Program-made: the position numbers and the translations under genes | Part shown: one piece after another, positions 47,077-56,099 of the stretch | How the letters are laid out: each line of letters opens with the position of its first letter | Position numbering within the stretch: the stretch's first letter is position 1 | Assembly (NCBI GenBank): GCA_003666485.1 | Contig: CP032931.1 | Location: 1,860,001-1,924,000 of the forward strand | Reading direction: 5' to 3' | Origin: Levilactobacillus brevis | GTDB lineage: Bacteria; Bacillota; Bacilli; Lactobacillales; Lactobacillaceae | Length of the DNA: 64,000 nt | Notes under the pieces: generated by a model | What the model saw: only the letters and a program-made list of their open reading frames with translations | Database searches by the model: none | What the model was told of the DNA's origin: nothing

Positions 47077-47175
47077 GCCGCAGGTGGCGGGCGTGGACTA
47101 ATTTCATGTTCACAGTCCTTGTCAGCTGAGTATTATCAGGTATTTTTGCACTTGCAATCTTCAGTTAAATAATTT

Positions 47176-47216
47176 AAAGGGCTTAGCGAACGCGTTGCGG
47201 GAGTTAAGTCCTTTTT
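47176..47216 (+). terminator. Terminator after the composite element
   Basis: AAGGGCTTA pairs with TTAAGTCCTT around a long loop and runs into TTTTT. It may end the truB-ribF transcript after it passes through the element. I see nothing recognisable between here and 47375. Confidence 0.6.
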
Positions 47217-47375
47217 GGTTGGCCGTTGAAAGTTATCCCAAGATTTTTAGGCCTAGATTTTGGTGGTTGAACGCCATCCCGACAAGAAGTTTAGTAAGAG
47301 TAGTGGTATAGGTTAACTTAGATGATAGATTTAGAGACACTAGTTAATTAGGCAAGTGTGGGCGATAGGCACTAC

Positions 47376-47562
47376 CGTAGCCGGGAGTTCGCCAAATATG
47401 GGCTCAGCCGTGGGAGTTCCCTTGGCAGCGCTTTTGGCTGGTTAGGGAACTGGCGTCTTTGAGACGTGCATTTCGGCTCAAAGCGAGGTGCCGAGACCGC
47501 CCTTTGGCTCGTCCCGTCCGCCCACAGCGTTCCAGCCCATATTTGGCGAACGGTAAGGCGGG
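47376..47562 (-). repeat. Structured repeat, first module only, copy E
   Basis: The terminal stem TTCGCCAAATATGGGCT (47388-47404) pairs perfectly over 17 bp with 47534-47550. The inner helices AGTTCCC/GGGAACT and CTTTGAG/CTCAAAG are present. It lies in reverse orientation about 200 bp right of the composite element, so two copies here form a larger inverted pair. Confidence 0.85.
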
Positions 47563-47660
47563 CCAGTCACCACAATCCATCCTGAAACCGCTGTATTCTG
47601 AGGGAATTCTAAAAAATTAGCACTTAAACCCAACGATTGCTAAAAATTCTACCAGATTTC

Positions 47661-47689
47661 TTGACTTCAAAACCCGGTTTTGCTACATT
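47661..47689 (+). promoter_or_regulatory. Promoter of the hrcA-dnaK operon
   Basis: TTGACT (47661-47666) and TACATT (47684-47689) are separated by 17 bp, directly upstream of the CIRCE operator. Confidence 0.8.
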
Positions 47690-47700
47690 ATATATGTGAC

Positions 47701-47727
47701 TTAGCACTTGTGTTGTTTGAGTGCTAA
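47701..47727. promoter_or_regulatory. CIRCE operator (HrcA binding site)
   Basis: TTAGCACTT and GAGTGCTAA with a 9-bp spacer match the CIRCE consensus TTAGCACTC-N9-GAGTGCTAA with one change. It lies between the promoter and hrcA, so HrcA represses its own operon until heat stress. Confidence 0.95.
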
Positions 47728-47743
47728 AAAAGGGGTGATTGTG

Positions 47744-48781
47744 ATGCTTTCAGAAAGACAAATGATGATTCTGCGAGCCGTTGTCCGCGACTTTACCAAC
47801 ACTGGTGTGCCGGTGGGGTCTAAGGCATTAGCCAAGCAGTTACCCATCCACGTAAGCTCAGCGACAATTCGTAATGAAATGGCGGCGTTGGAGGAACAGG
47901 GCCTGATTAAAAAGACTCACTCGTCTTCCGGCCGGATTCCTTCGGTTGAAGGGTACCGGTATTACGTTGACCATTTGGTAAAACCCGATCCGTTGCGGCC
48001 CAACGATATCGACGTGATTCAGTCCTCGTTAGGTGGCGATTTCCACAAGATTGACGAAATTATTTCGCAATCGGCCACGATCTTATCCAACCTGACGAGC
48101 TATACCGCGTTTACGTTGAAGCCGGAATTAAAGGACAGTCGGCTTAGTGGTTTCCGGTTGGTTCCCCTCGGTAAGCGGCAAGTGATGGCGATCCTGGTCA
48201 CCGACAGTGGTGACGTGGAAAACCAGACATTTGACGTGAGTGAGTCCGTGACCGGCGACCAGTTAGAGGCCGTTGTTCGGCTGATCAATGATCAGTTGGT
48301 CGGGTTGACGCTTCCAGAAGTGGTTCAAAAGCTGCAGGCGGATATTCCAATGAAAATTGCCAATTACCTGCAGAGTCCAGAAGGCTTTCTGGATATTTTC
48401 GGCGACGTGTTGACGCGGGCCGCGCAAGAGCGGTTCTACGTTGGCGGTCGACTGAATCTGTTGAACTTCTCGCAGGATAGCGATGTTGATTCACTGAAGT
48501 CGTTGTATTCATTGATCGATAAGACCGATGATATCGCCAACGTCTTGGGGCAACCGCGGGATAACATTTCCGTGCAAATTGGCAATGAAATGACCAACGA
48601 TGCCTTGAGAAACTTCAGCCTGATCACCGCCACCTACGACGTGAACCAACATGGTAAGGGTATGATCGCTATTTTAGGACCGACCCGCATGCCGTATTCA
48701 CGGATGTTAGGGATTGTCGGTGCGTTTCGTGAAGAGCTCGCGAAGAAACTGTTAGATTACTATCGGTTCTACGACGAGTAA
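47744..48781 (+). CDS. hrcA: Heat-inducible transcription repressor HrcA
   Basis: HrcA binds CIRCE and is kept active by GroEL. The 345-residue protein has the winged-helix opening LSERQMMILRAVVRDFTNTGVPVGSKAL, the HVSSATIRNEMAALEEQGLI recognition region and the GRIPSVEGYRYYVDHLV motif, followed by a GAF-like domain. The frame is open upstream, but AGGGGTG lies just before ATG 47744. It is the first gene of hrcA-grpE-dnaK-dnaJ. Confidence 0.97.
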   Translation: MLSERQMMILRAVVRDFTNTGVPVGSKALAKQLPIHVSSATIRNEMAALEEQGLIKKTHSSSGRIPSVEGYRYYVDHLVKPDPLRPNDIDVIQSSLGGDFHKIDEIISQSATILSNLTSYTAFTLKPELKDSRLSGFRLVPLGKRQVMAILVTDSGDVENQTFDVSESVTGDQLEAVVRLINDQLVGLTLPEVVQKLQADIPMKIANYLQSPEGFLDIFGDVLTRAAQERFYVGGRLNLLNFSQDSDVDSLKSLYSLIDKTDDIANVLGQPRDNISVQIGNEMTNDALRNFSLITATYDVNQHGKGMIAILGPTRMPYSRMLGIVGAFREELAKKLLDYYRFYDE

Positions 48782-48801
48782 AGAAAGGGAGGTTTTTTAT
48801 C

Positions 48802-49392
48802 GTGGCTGACAAGCAACAACCATCCACTGATGATGAAACTGCGGCAAAGGCCGCCACTACTAAGCAAGACCCAGACAAGACTGAGCAAGCCGCACCAGCG
48901 GACAAGAAGCCCACTGATAAGTCGACGCCAACGGTCACCGCGGAGGCTTTAGCCGCTGTGCAAAAGAAGGCGGATGGCTTCGAGGACAAGTACCTGCGCG
49001 CCGAAGCGGAAGTGCAAAACATGCAGACCCGTTACCAAAAGGAACAGGCCGCGCTCATCAAGTACGATGGTCAGCAACTCGCTAAGGACGTGCTCCCCGT
49101 GATCGATAACTTGGAGCGGGCCTTAGCAGTCGAAGCGACTGATGAGACGAGCAAGCAGATCAAAAAGGGTGTGCAGATGACCTACGATCACATGGAAGAC
49201 GCCTTGAAGCGTAATCACGTGACGGAGATCGCCGCACTGGGCCAGAAGTTTGACCCGACCTTGCACCAAGCGGTTCAGTCGGTCCCAGTCTCTGATGGGC
49301 AAACGGCTGAAACGGTGGTCAATGTGCTCCAAAAGGGCTACCAACTAAAGGACCGGGTACTCCGGCCCGCTATGGTTGTCGTTGCTCAATAA
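48802..49392 (+). CDS. grpE: Heat-shock protein GrpE
   Basis: GrpE exchanges nucleotides on DnaK. The 196-residue protein has a long, disordered Lys/Thr/Asp-rich N-terminus (about 55 residues), a coiled-coil with EDKYLRAEAEVQNMQTRYQKE, and the C-terminal beta domain ending YQLKDRVLRPAMVVVAQ. The start is GTG after GGGAGG. It lies 20 bp after hrcA. Confidence 0.96.
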   Translation: MADKQQPSTDDETAAKAATTKQDPDKTEQAAPADKKPTDKSTPTVTAEALAAVQKKADGFEDKYLRAEAEVQNMQTRYQKEQAALIKYDGQQLAKDVLPVIDNLERALAVEATDETSKQIKKGVQMTYDHMEDALKRNHVTEIAALGQKFDPTLHQAVQSVPVSDGQTAETVVNVLQKGYQLKDRVLRPAMVVVAQ

Positions 49393-49430
49393 ATTTATAA
49401 ATAAAAAATTAAAAAAAGAGGGAATTTTTG

Positions 49431-51305
49431 ATGGCAAGTAACAAGATTATCGGAATTGACTTAGGGACGACTAACTCTGCCGTTGCCGTTCTTGAAGGCA
49501 GTACGCCAAAGATCATTGCGAACAAGGAAGGCGCCCGGACGACGCCATCCGTTGTCGCTTTTAAAGATGGTGAAACCCAAGTCGGTGAAGTTGCTAAGCG
49601 TCAAGCAATCACTAACCCGAACACGATTTCATCTATCAAGAGTCACATGGGTGAAGCAGGCTTCAAGGAAACCATTGAAGGCAAGGACTACACGCCAGAA
49701 CAAGTTTCCGCAATGATTTTACAACACTTGAAGTCCTTCGCTGAAGACTACATTGGTGACACGGTTGATAAGGCCGTTATCACGGTGCCAGCTTACTTCA
49801 ACGATGCCCAACGGCAAGCAACTAAGGATGCTGGTAAGATCGCTGGTTTGAACGTTGAACGGATCATCAACGAACCAACGGCCGCAGCCTTAGCTTACGG
49901 CTTGGACAAGCAAGACAAAGATGAAAAAGTCATGGTCTATGACCTTGGTGGTGGGACCTTTGATGTGTCCATCCTGGACTTAGGTGACGGTGTCTTCGAC
50001 GTGCTGTCAACGAACGGGGATACCCATTTAGGTGGGGATGACTTTGACCAAAAGATCATGGACTGGTTGATTGCCGGTTTCAAGGACGAAAACGGTGTTG
50101 ACTTATCCAAGGATAAAATGGCCGTTCAACGGTTAAAGGACGCTGCTGAAAAAGCGAAGAAGGACCTCTCTGGGGTTACCGAAGCACAAATCAGCTTGCC
50201 ATTTATTTCCGCTGGCGACAATGGCCCATTGCACTTGGAAAAGAGCTTGACACGGGCCAAGTTCAACGAATTAACGGCTGACTTGGTTGAAAAGACGCGG
50301 ATCCCAGTTGAAAACGCCTTGAAGGATGCCGACTTACAAGCCGGCGACGTTGACGTTGTCATCTTAAACGGTGGGTCTACGCGGATTCCAGCTATTCAAG
50401 AAGCCGTTAAGAAGTGGACGGGTAAGGAACCTAACCACTCCATCAACCCTGATGAAGCCGTTGCTTTAGGTGCCGCTGTCCAAGGTGGGGTCATCACTGG
50501 TGACGTCAAGGACGTTGTCTTATTGGATGTCACGCCATTATCCTTGGGTATTGAAACCATGGGTGGGGTCTTCACGAAGTTGATCGACCGCAACACCACG
50601 ATTCCTACCAGCAAGTCCCAAGTCTTCTCAACCGCTGCGGATAACCAACCAGCCGTTGATATCCACGTCTTACAAGGTGAACGGCCAATGGCTGCTGACA
50701 ACAAGACGTTGGGTAACTTCCAACTCGCTGACATCCCAGCTGCACCTCGTGGTGTTCCACAAATCCAAGTGACCTTTGATATCGATAAGAACGGTATCGT
50801 GAATGTTTCCGCTAAGGATATGGGCACGAACAAGGAACAAAAGATCACCATCAAGAGTTCCGACGGTCTGTCCGATGAAGAAGTCGACAAGATGATGAAG
50901 GAAGCTAAGGAAAACGAAGCTGCCGACAAGCAACGTAAGGAAGAAGTCGACACCAAGAACGAAGTCGACCAATTACTCTTCCAGACCGACAAGACGTTGA
51001 AAGACGTTAAGGGCAAGGTCTCTGACGACGAAATCAAGAAGGCCGAAGATGCGCGTGACGCCTTGAAGAAGGCCCAAGAAGCCAACAACTTGGACGACAT
51101 GAAGAGCAAGAAGGATGACTTGAACAAGATCATCCAAGACCTCTCCGTCAAGTTGTATCAACAAGCCCAACAGGCACAACAAGCCCAGGGCGGCGCTGAC
51201 GGTGCTACTGGTCAACAAGCCAGTGGCGATGCCAAGAGCGACGGCAAAGACGGCGACACTGTTGATGGGGACTTCCACGAAGTTCACGACGACGATAACA
51301 AGTAA
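49431..51305 (+). CDS. dnaK: Chaperone protein DnaK
   Basis: DnaK is the Hsp70 chaperone. The 624-residue protein has [18 protein letters not shown] at the start, the [23 protein letters not shown] phosphate loop, [17 protein letters not shown], a substrate-binding domain with [14 protein letters not shown] and a helical lid. It ends in a Gln/Ala/Gly-rich tail, [12 protein letters not shown]. Gram-positive DnaK lacks an internal insertion, as here. AGAGGGAA precedes the ATG. Confidence 0.98.
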   Translation: MASNKIIGIDLGTTNSAVAVLEGSTPKIIANKEGARTTPSVVAFKDGETQVGEVAKRQAITNPNTISSIKSHMGEAGFKETIEGKDYTPEQVSAMILQHLKSFAEDYIGDTVDKAVITVPAYFNDAQRQATKDAGKIAGLNVERIINEPTAAALAYGLDKQDKDEKVMVYDLGGGTFDVSILDLGDGVFDVLSTNGDTHLGGDDFDQKIMDWLIAGFKDENGVDLSKDKMAVQRLKDAAEKAKKDLSGVTEAQISLPFISAGDNGPLHLEKSLTRAKFNELTADLVEKTRIPVENALKDADLQAGDVDVVILNGGSTRIPAIQEAVKKWTGKEPNHSINPDEAVALGAAVQGGVITGDVKDVVLLDVTPLSLGIETMGGVFTKLIDRNTTIPTSKSQVFSTAADNQPAVDIHVLQGERPMAADNKTLGNFQLADIPAAPRGVPQIQVTFDIDKNGIVNVSAKDMGTNKEQKITIKSSDGLSDEEVDKMMKEAKENEAADKQRKEEVDTKNEVDQLLFQTDKTLKDVKGKVSDDEIKKAEDARDALKKAQEANNLDDMKSKKDDLNKIIQDLSVKLYQQAQQAQQAQGGADGATGQQASGDAKSDGKDGDTVDGDFHEVHDDDNK

Positions 51306-51430
51306 TTGCCCCGTTTCACTTTAAGAGAGTGCAGACAAGAAGTCAGAGTCCCTGGGGCTTTGGCTTTTTGTTTCGAGTATGCTATTCTTACTAGTAGCGA
51401 AAAATATCGGGTTTGATTGGGAGGAAAAAG

Positions 51431-52579
51431 ATGGCGGAAACGGACTTATATGGCGTACTAGGCGTCGCAAAAGATGCCAGTCAAGCAGAAATCAAGAAGG
51501 CCTATCGGAAATTATCAAAGAAGTATCATCCAGATTTGAACAAGGCACCGGATGCGGCGGAGAAATTCAAGGCCGTGCAGGATGCCTATGATGTCTTAGG
51601 TGATGAACAAAAACGGGCCAACTATGACCAATATGGTTCCGCAGACGGTGCCCAAGGCGGCTTCGGTGGTTTTGGCGGCGGTCAACAAGGTGGCTTCGGC
51701 GGCTTTGGTGGCGGCGGTGGTTTCGACGACATCTTCAACCAATTCTTTGGCGGCGGTGGCGGCCAACGGAACCCCAACGCACCACGGCCTGGTCGAGATC
51801 TACAGTACCAGATGGACTTGAAGTTTGAAGAGGCCATCTTTGGCAAGAAGACCAAGATCAAGTACAACCGTGAGGCCCAATGCCACACCTGTGGCGGTAA
51901 TGGGGCCAAGCCGGGGACGTCACCGGTCACCTGTCACCAATGTGGCGGGTCTGGCTACGTGACGACCGAGACCAACACACCGTTGGGTCGGATGCGCAGT
52001 CAACAGCCTTGTCCGGTCTGCCACGGTACCGGTCAAGAAATCAAGGAAAAGTGCCCAACTTGTGGTGGGTCTGGTCACGAAGAAGAACGGCATGAAGTCG
52101 AAGTCACGATTCCAGCTGGGGTCGATGACGGGCAACAAATGCGGTTACAGGGTCAAGGTGAAGCCGGCCGTAATGGCGGTGGTTACGGCGATCTGTTCAT
52201 TATCTTCCAAGTGGAACCTAGCAAGGACTTCCGCCGCGATGGCACGGAAATTTACTTTGATCAGGATCTGTCGTTCGTTCAGGCAACACTGGGGGACGAC
52301 GTGACGGTCAAGACGGTCCACGGTGACGTGAAGCTGAAGATTCCAGCCGGCACCCAGGGTGGGACCACCTTCCGCTTAAAAGGCAAAGGTGCGCCACGTT
52401 TGCGGGGTAATGGTAATGGTGACGAGCACGTGACGGTCAAGGTCTTGACGCCAAAGAACCTGAACAAGGGCCAGCGCGATGCCTTACGTGACTTCGCAAA
52501 AGCCAGTGGTGAAACGGTTACAGGCAGCGGCAAAGGAAACTTATTTAACAAAATGCGCGATAAATTCAATGAAAATTAA
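51431..52579 (+). CDS. dnaJ: Chaperone protein DnaJ
   Basis: DnaJ delivers substrates to DnaK and stimulates its ATPase. The 382-residue protein has a J domain with HPD at about residues 36-38, and a Gly/Phe-rich stretch ([11 protein letters not shown]) with clear internal repeats. Four CXXCXGXG zinc motifs follow ([32 protein letters not shown]), then the C-terminal substrate domains. GGGAGG precedes ATG 51431. It ends the operon at a strong terminator. Confidence 0.97.
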   Translation: MAETDLYGVLGVAKDASQAEIKKAYRKLSKKYHPDLNKAPDAAEKFKAVQDAYDVLGDEQKRANYDQYGSADGAQGGFGGFGGGQQGGFGGFGGGGGFDDIFNQFFGGGGGQRNPNAPRPGRDLQYQMDLKFEEAIFGKKTKIKYNREAQCHTCGGNGAKPGTSPVTCHQCGGSGYVTTETNTPLGRMRSQQPCPVCHGTGQEIKEKCPTCGGSGHEEERHEVEVTIPAGVDDGQQMRLQGQGEAGRNGGGYGDLFIIFQVEPSKDFRRDGTEIYFDQDLSFVQATLGDDVTVKTVHGDVKLKIPAGTQGGTTFRLKGKGAPRLRGNGNGDEHVTVKVLTPKNLNKGQRDALRDFAKASGETVTGSGKGNLFNKMRDKFNEN

Positions 52580-52614
52580 TCGCATGATAAAAACGTGTAT
52601 ATAGTTGATATATC

Positions 52615-52650
52615 AAGGTTGCTGAAGGTTTTCAGCAACCTTTTTTTTGA
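52615..52650 (+). terminator. Terminator after dnaJ
   Basis: AAGGTTGCTGAA pairs with TTCAGCAACCTT and is followed by a long T-run. Confidence 0.92.
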
Positions 52651-52710
52651 CCCAAAATGGCTTTTTTACCTGGAAAAAGAAAAGAAAGGTTTAAGGTTGA
52701 GTGAGGTTGT

Positions 52711-52739
52711 TTGCAATCCGGTTTTGGCAATGATATTCT
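52711..52739 (+). promoter_or_regulatory. dlt operon promoter
   Basis: TTGCAA (52711-52716) and TATTCT (52734-52739) are separated by exactly 17 bp, upstream of the structured dlt leader. Confidence 0.7.
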
Positions 52740-52749
52740 CAAAACATAA

Positions 52750-52866
52750 GGAGCGTGGCTGGGACCACGAACTCCGCGCTTAACTCAGTCGATTCGTCGG
52801 GGAAGTTGCTGACTTAGTTAAGGGGATGTACGGACGTCGACTTGGGGGCGAATCGGTCGACAAACT
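52750..52866 (+). promoter_or_regulatory. Structured 5' leader of the dlt operon
   Basis: Right after the promoter the transcript can form GGAG-CGTGG/CCACG-CTCC (52750-52775), then CTTAACTCAGTC (52779-52790) with GACTTAGTTAAG (52811-52822), and a third dyad GTCGAC...GTCGAC near 52836-52861. No T-run is present, so it is not a plain terminator. The ordered hairpins between promoter and dltX suggest post-transcriptional control or mRNA stability. The mechanism is not evident. Confidence 0.5.
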
Positions 52867-52881
52867 TTGGGGGTGAATTTC

Positions 52882-53031
52882 ATGAGAGCAAAGTGGCTGG
52901 CGATTTGGCATCAGCCAGTGGTCGCATTTGTTGGCTGGACCTTATTCTACTTTGTAATTTTGATGGCATTAGTTTATTTATACGGTTACAGCGGCTTGAA
53001 CAGCTCAACGTTTATCTACAATGAATTCTAG
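52882..53031 (+). CDS. dltX: DltX, small teichoic acid D-alanylation protein
   Basis: This 49-residue protein has a single membrane helix (VVAFVGWTLFYFVILMALVYLY) and the conserved C-terminal FIYNEF end that defines DltX. DltX is needed for D-alanylation in Bacillus and lactobacilli, and its C-terminal motif is thought to relay D-alanine. GGGGGTG lies before the ATG. It is the first gene of dltXABCD. Confidence 0.93.
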   Translation: MRAKWLAIWHQPVVAFVGWTLFYFVILMALVYLYGYSGLNSSTFIYNEF

Positions 53032-53086
53032 TTGCGGGGTCAACTAGCGCGAGTAGCAGGAGAAACAATCTTTGGGGGGACAGAGT

Positions 53087-54613
53087 ATGATTAGAGACAT
53101 GATTACGGCCATGGATCACTGGGCGCTCCAGGACCCGGAACGGTTAGCTTACGATGATCTGGGCCAGACCAACACTTACGGGGAGCTCAAGCAGCGTTCG
53201 GATGCGCTAGCAGCACATTTGGACAAAATGGCTTTACCCGCTCACGCACCAATCATGGTGTACGGCGGCCAAACGTTTGACATGATGGCGACCTTCTTGG
53301 GTATCGTCAAGAGCGGTCACGCTTACGTGCCGATCGACACGCATTCACCAGTTGAACGCATTACCACGATTAATGACATTGCCCACCCGGCCGCAGCGAT
53401 TGCGGTGAGCGCCTTGCCCACAACTTTGGGTGACACGCCGATTATCGACGGCACAACGTTGACCACGATTTTTGATCAGCGCGTCGACTACCAGGTCACT
53501 CATGGTGTCAGCGGGGATGAGACGTATTACATCATCTTCACGTCTGGCACGACTGGGAAGCCAAAAGGGGTACAGATCTCACACACCAACTTGTTAAGCT
53601 ATGTTAACTGGATGTTGAGTGATGATTTCAAATTACCACAGGCACCACGCACGTTGTCTCAAGCACCATACTCGTTTGACCTGTCCGTGATGGACTGGGG
53701 ACCGACGTTGGCCAGTGGTGGCACGCTGGTGGCCTTACCGAAGCAAGTCACGGATAACTTCAAGGCACTGTTTGAAACGCTGCCAACGATGAATCTGAAC
53801 GTCTGGGTTTCAACGCCATCCTTCGTGGATATTTGCCTGATGGAACCGACCTTTGACGCGAGCCACTACCCGTACTTGAGCCGGTTCCTCTTCTGTGGTG
53901 AAGAATTGACCCACGCCACGGCGAGCACCTTGCACCAGCGGTTCCCCCAGGCCCGTATCTTCAACACTTACGGCCCAACGGAGACCACGGTGGCGGTCAC
54001 TCAAGTCGAAATTACCGAACGGATACTGGCAGATTACCCACGGCTACCAATTGGCCATGTAAAGGATGATACCCGAATCACCGTCGTCGATGAGCACCTA
54101 CATCCGCTACCGGCGGGGACTGAAGGCGAATTGCTGATCAGTGGACCGTCGATGTCAAAGGGGTATCTGAACAACCCAGAAAAGACGGCCAAGGCCTTCA
54201 TTAAGATGGCCGGCAAGACCGTTTACCGTTCTGGCGACCTGGGTGTCCAACTGGATAACGGGTTGATCATGTACCGGGGCCGGACTGATTTTCAAATCAA
54301 GTTACACGGCTACCGCATCGAACTCGAAGAAGTCAATCACTACCTGTCACAAGAAGCACACATTCAGGTAGGCGTCGCAGTACCACGGTATGATCGTAAC
54401 CATAAGGTGAGTCAGTTAATTGCCTGGATCGTACCGGCAACTCATGAATTTGCCAGTGAATTAGACTTGACCAAGGCGATCAAGGCCAATTTACAGGGTG
54501 GTGACATGATGGAATACATGATTCCACAGCGATTCGTCTACAAGGAAAGCCTACCGATGACCCCCAACGGCAAGGTTGATATTAAATCTATCATTGCCGA
54601 GGTCAATCAATAA
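53087..54613 (+). CDS. dltA: D-alanine--D-alanyl carrier protein ligase
   Basis: DltA activates D-alanine with ATP and loads it on DltC. The 508-residue adenylating enzyme has YIIFTSGTTGKPKGVQISH (about 150), FNTYGPTETTVAVTQVEIT (about 290), YRSGDLGVQ and the late NGKVDIKSI Lys motif. GGGGGG lies before ATG 53087; a longer upstream frame is less likely. Its stop overlaps the dltB start (TAATG), so translation is coupled. Confidence 0.97.
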   Translation: MIRDMITAMDHWALQDPERLAYDDLGQTNTYGELKQRSDALAAHLDKMALPAHAPIMVYGGQTFDMMATFLGIVKSGHAYVPIDTHSPVERITTINDIAHPAAAIAVSALPTTLGDTPIIDGTTLTTIFDQRVDYQVTHGVSGDETYYIIFTSGTTGKPKGVQISHTNLLSYVNWMLSDDFKLPQAPRTLSQAPYSFDLSVMDWGPTLASGGTLVALPKQVTDNFKALFETLPTMNLNVWVSTPSFVDICLMEPTFDASHYPYLSRFLFCGEELTHATASTLHQRFPQARIFNTYGPTETTVAVTQVEITERILADYPRLPIGHVKDDTRITVVDEHLHPLPAGTEGELLISGPSMSKGYLNNPEKTAKAFIKMAGKTVYRSGDLGVQLDNGLIMYRGRTDFQIKLHGYRIELEEVNHYLSQEAHIQVGVAVPRYDRNHKVSQLIAWIVPATHEFASELDLTKAIKANLQGGDMMEYMIPQRFVYKESLPMTPNGKVDIKSIIAEVNQ

Positions 54614-55821
54614 TGTTGTCATTTGAACCGTACGGTAACCCAACGTATTTCGCCTTGTTGGGCGTGGCGTTACTGCCACTGATGATTGGTCTTCTGTACG
54701 GCAAACGGTCGCGCCTGTACGAAACGTTGATCTCAATCTTCTTTCTGGTCTTAACCTTTGGTGGTCCCAAGTGGACGCAAGGGGTGGCCTTGATCATCTA
54801 CATTTTGTACGAAGTGGCGTTGACCTGGGGGTATGCCGTTTACCGGAAGCACCAAAATTCCGGGCCAATATTTTACCTGATGGTGATTCTGGCCATTGCG
54901 CCACTCGCCATCGTCAAGGTGACACCGGCCGTTGAAAATGGGCAGTCGTCACTGATTGGCTTCCTGGGGATCAGTTACCTGACGTTCCGGGCGGTCCAGA
55001 CCATGATGGAAACGCGGGATGGCACGCTGAAGGATTATCAAGTCATGACCTTCCTGCAGTTCATGCTGTTCTTCCCAACCATCTCATCCGGGCCAATCGA
55101 CCGTTATCGACGCTTTGAAGCGGATTATCGTTCGGTGCCGGACCGGGAGAAATACCTGGGGATGGTGCAAAAGGGGATTCGTTACATCTTCGTCGGCTTC
55201 TTGTACAAGTTTATCTTGGCATACTACTTCGGCACGATGTTGATGCCTAAGCTACAGCTGATGGCGATGCATTCGCGTGGTGGGTTCCTGGATCTTTCCT
55301 GGCCAGTGTTGGGGTACATGTACGCTTACAGTGCCGACTTGTTCTTTGACTTCGCGGGGTATTCGCTGTTCGCGGTGGGAACGTCTTACATCATGGGCAT
55401 TGCCACGCCAATGAACTTCAATCAGCCTTGGCGCTCACCGAACATCAAGGACTTCTGGAATCGTTGGCACATCACGTTGTCCTTCTGGTTCCGCGACTTT
55501 ATCTACATGCGTCTGGTCTTTTGGTTCATGAAACACAAGATCTTCAAAAAGCCAACCACCACGGCTAACGTCACTTATATCATCAACATGTTAGTCATGG
55601 GGTTCTGGCACGGGGTCACGTGGTATTACATCACGTACGGCTTGTTCCACGGGTGCGCCTTGGTCATCAATGATACTTGGCTGCGCTACAAGAAGAAGCA
55701 CCGGGCCAGCGTGCCACACAATGGCTTTACGCAAGTGTTTGCCATCTTCTTGACGGCGAACATGGTCTGCTTCAGCTTCCTGATCTTCTCAGGTCTGCTG
55801 GATAAATTATGGTTTCACTAA
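54613..55821 (+). CDS. dltB: D-alanyl transfer protein DltB (MBOAT family)
   Basis: DltB moves D-alanine from DltC across the membrane toward teichoic acids. The 402-residue MBOAT protein is strongly hydrophobic. It has the family core DFWNRWHITLSFWFRDFIYMRL and the catalytic His in VMGFWHGVTWYYITYGLFHG (about residue 335). The start overlaps the dltA stop by one base. Confidence 0.97.
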   Translation: MLSFEPYGNPTYFALLGVALLPLMIGLLYGKRSRLYETLISIFFLVLTFGGPKWTQGVALIIYILYEVALTWGYAVYRKHQNSGPIFYLMVILAIAPLAIVKVTPAVENGQSSLIGFLGISYLTFRAVQTMMETRDGTLKDYQVMTFLQFMLFFPTISSGPIDRYRRFEADYRSVPDREKYLGMVQKGIRYIFVGFLYKFILAYYFGTMLMPKLQLMAMHSRGGFLDLSWPVLGYMYAYSADLFFDFAGYSLFAVGTSYIMGIATPMNFNQPWRSPNIKDFWNRWHITLSFWFRDFIYMRLVFWFMKHKIFKKPTTTANVTYIINMLVMGFWHGVTWYYITYGLFHGCALVINDTWLRYKKKHRASVPHNGFTQVFAIFLTANMVCFSFLIFSGLLDKLWFH

Positions 55822-55862
55822 TTAAGAATAGGGATTTCAATTTCATTTAGGGGGAAATTATC

Positions 55863-56096
55863 ATGGATATCAAACAAACTGTATTGGACATTTTAAACGA
55901 TTTAACTGGGAACGACGTTAGCGGAGCATTAGACGACAACCTGTTTGACAGCGGCTTGATGGACTCCATGGGGTCTGTACAACTGTTATTACAACTGCAA
56001 AGTCAATTAGGGGTCAACGTCCCCGTTTCCGAATTTGAGCGGTCAGAGTGGGACACGCCCAACAAGATCATCGCGAAAGTCGAAAGCCTGGCCTAG
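55863..56096 (+). CDS. dltC: D-alanyl carrier protein DltC
   Basis: This 77-residue acyl-carrier-like protein carries D-alanine on a phosphopantetheine arm. The attachment Ser is in [13 protein letters not shown] (about residue 35). AGGGGG lies before the ATG. It lies between dltB and dltD as usual. Confidence 0.97.
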   Translation: MDIKQTVLDILNDLTGNDVSGALDDNLFDSGLMDSMGSVQLLLQLQSQLGVNVPVSEFERSEWDTPNKIIAKVESLA

Positions 56097-56099
56097 CCA

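Larger units (their letters stand above)
46560..47164 (+). mobile_element. Non-autonomous composite element with terminal inverted repeats and 8-bp target duplication
   Basis: The 605-bp element starts CTAAAGGTTGCAAGT and ends with the inverse of CTGAAGATTGCAAGT; the similarity extends inward over about 25 bases. It is flanked by TTAAATAA at 46552-46559 and 47165-47172, a perfect 8-bp duplication. It contains no convincing gene. Inside lie two structured modules (46640-46835 and 46911-47076). It therefore looks like a MITE-like element mobilised by a transposase elsewhere. A right-end copy of the same terminal repeat is seen near 20110-20124. Confidence 0.8.

Noticed and set aside
50396..51151. 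A 251-codon minus-strand frame opposite dnaK
   Set aside because: It is antisense to a highly biased gene, rich in Ser and Leu as expected from reverse reading, with no start signals.
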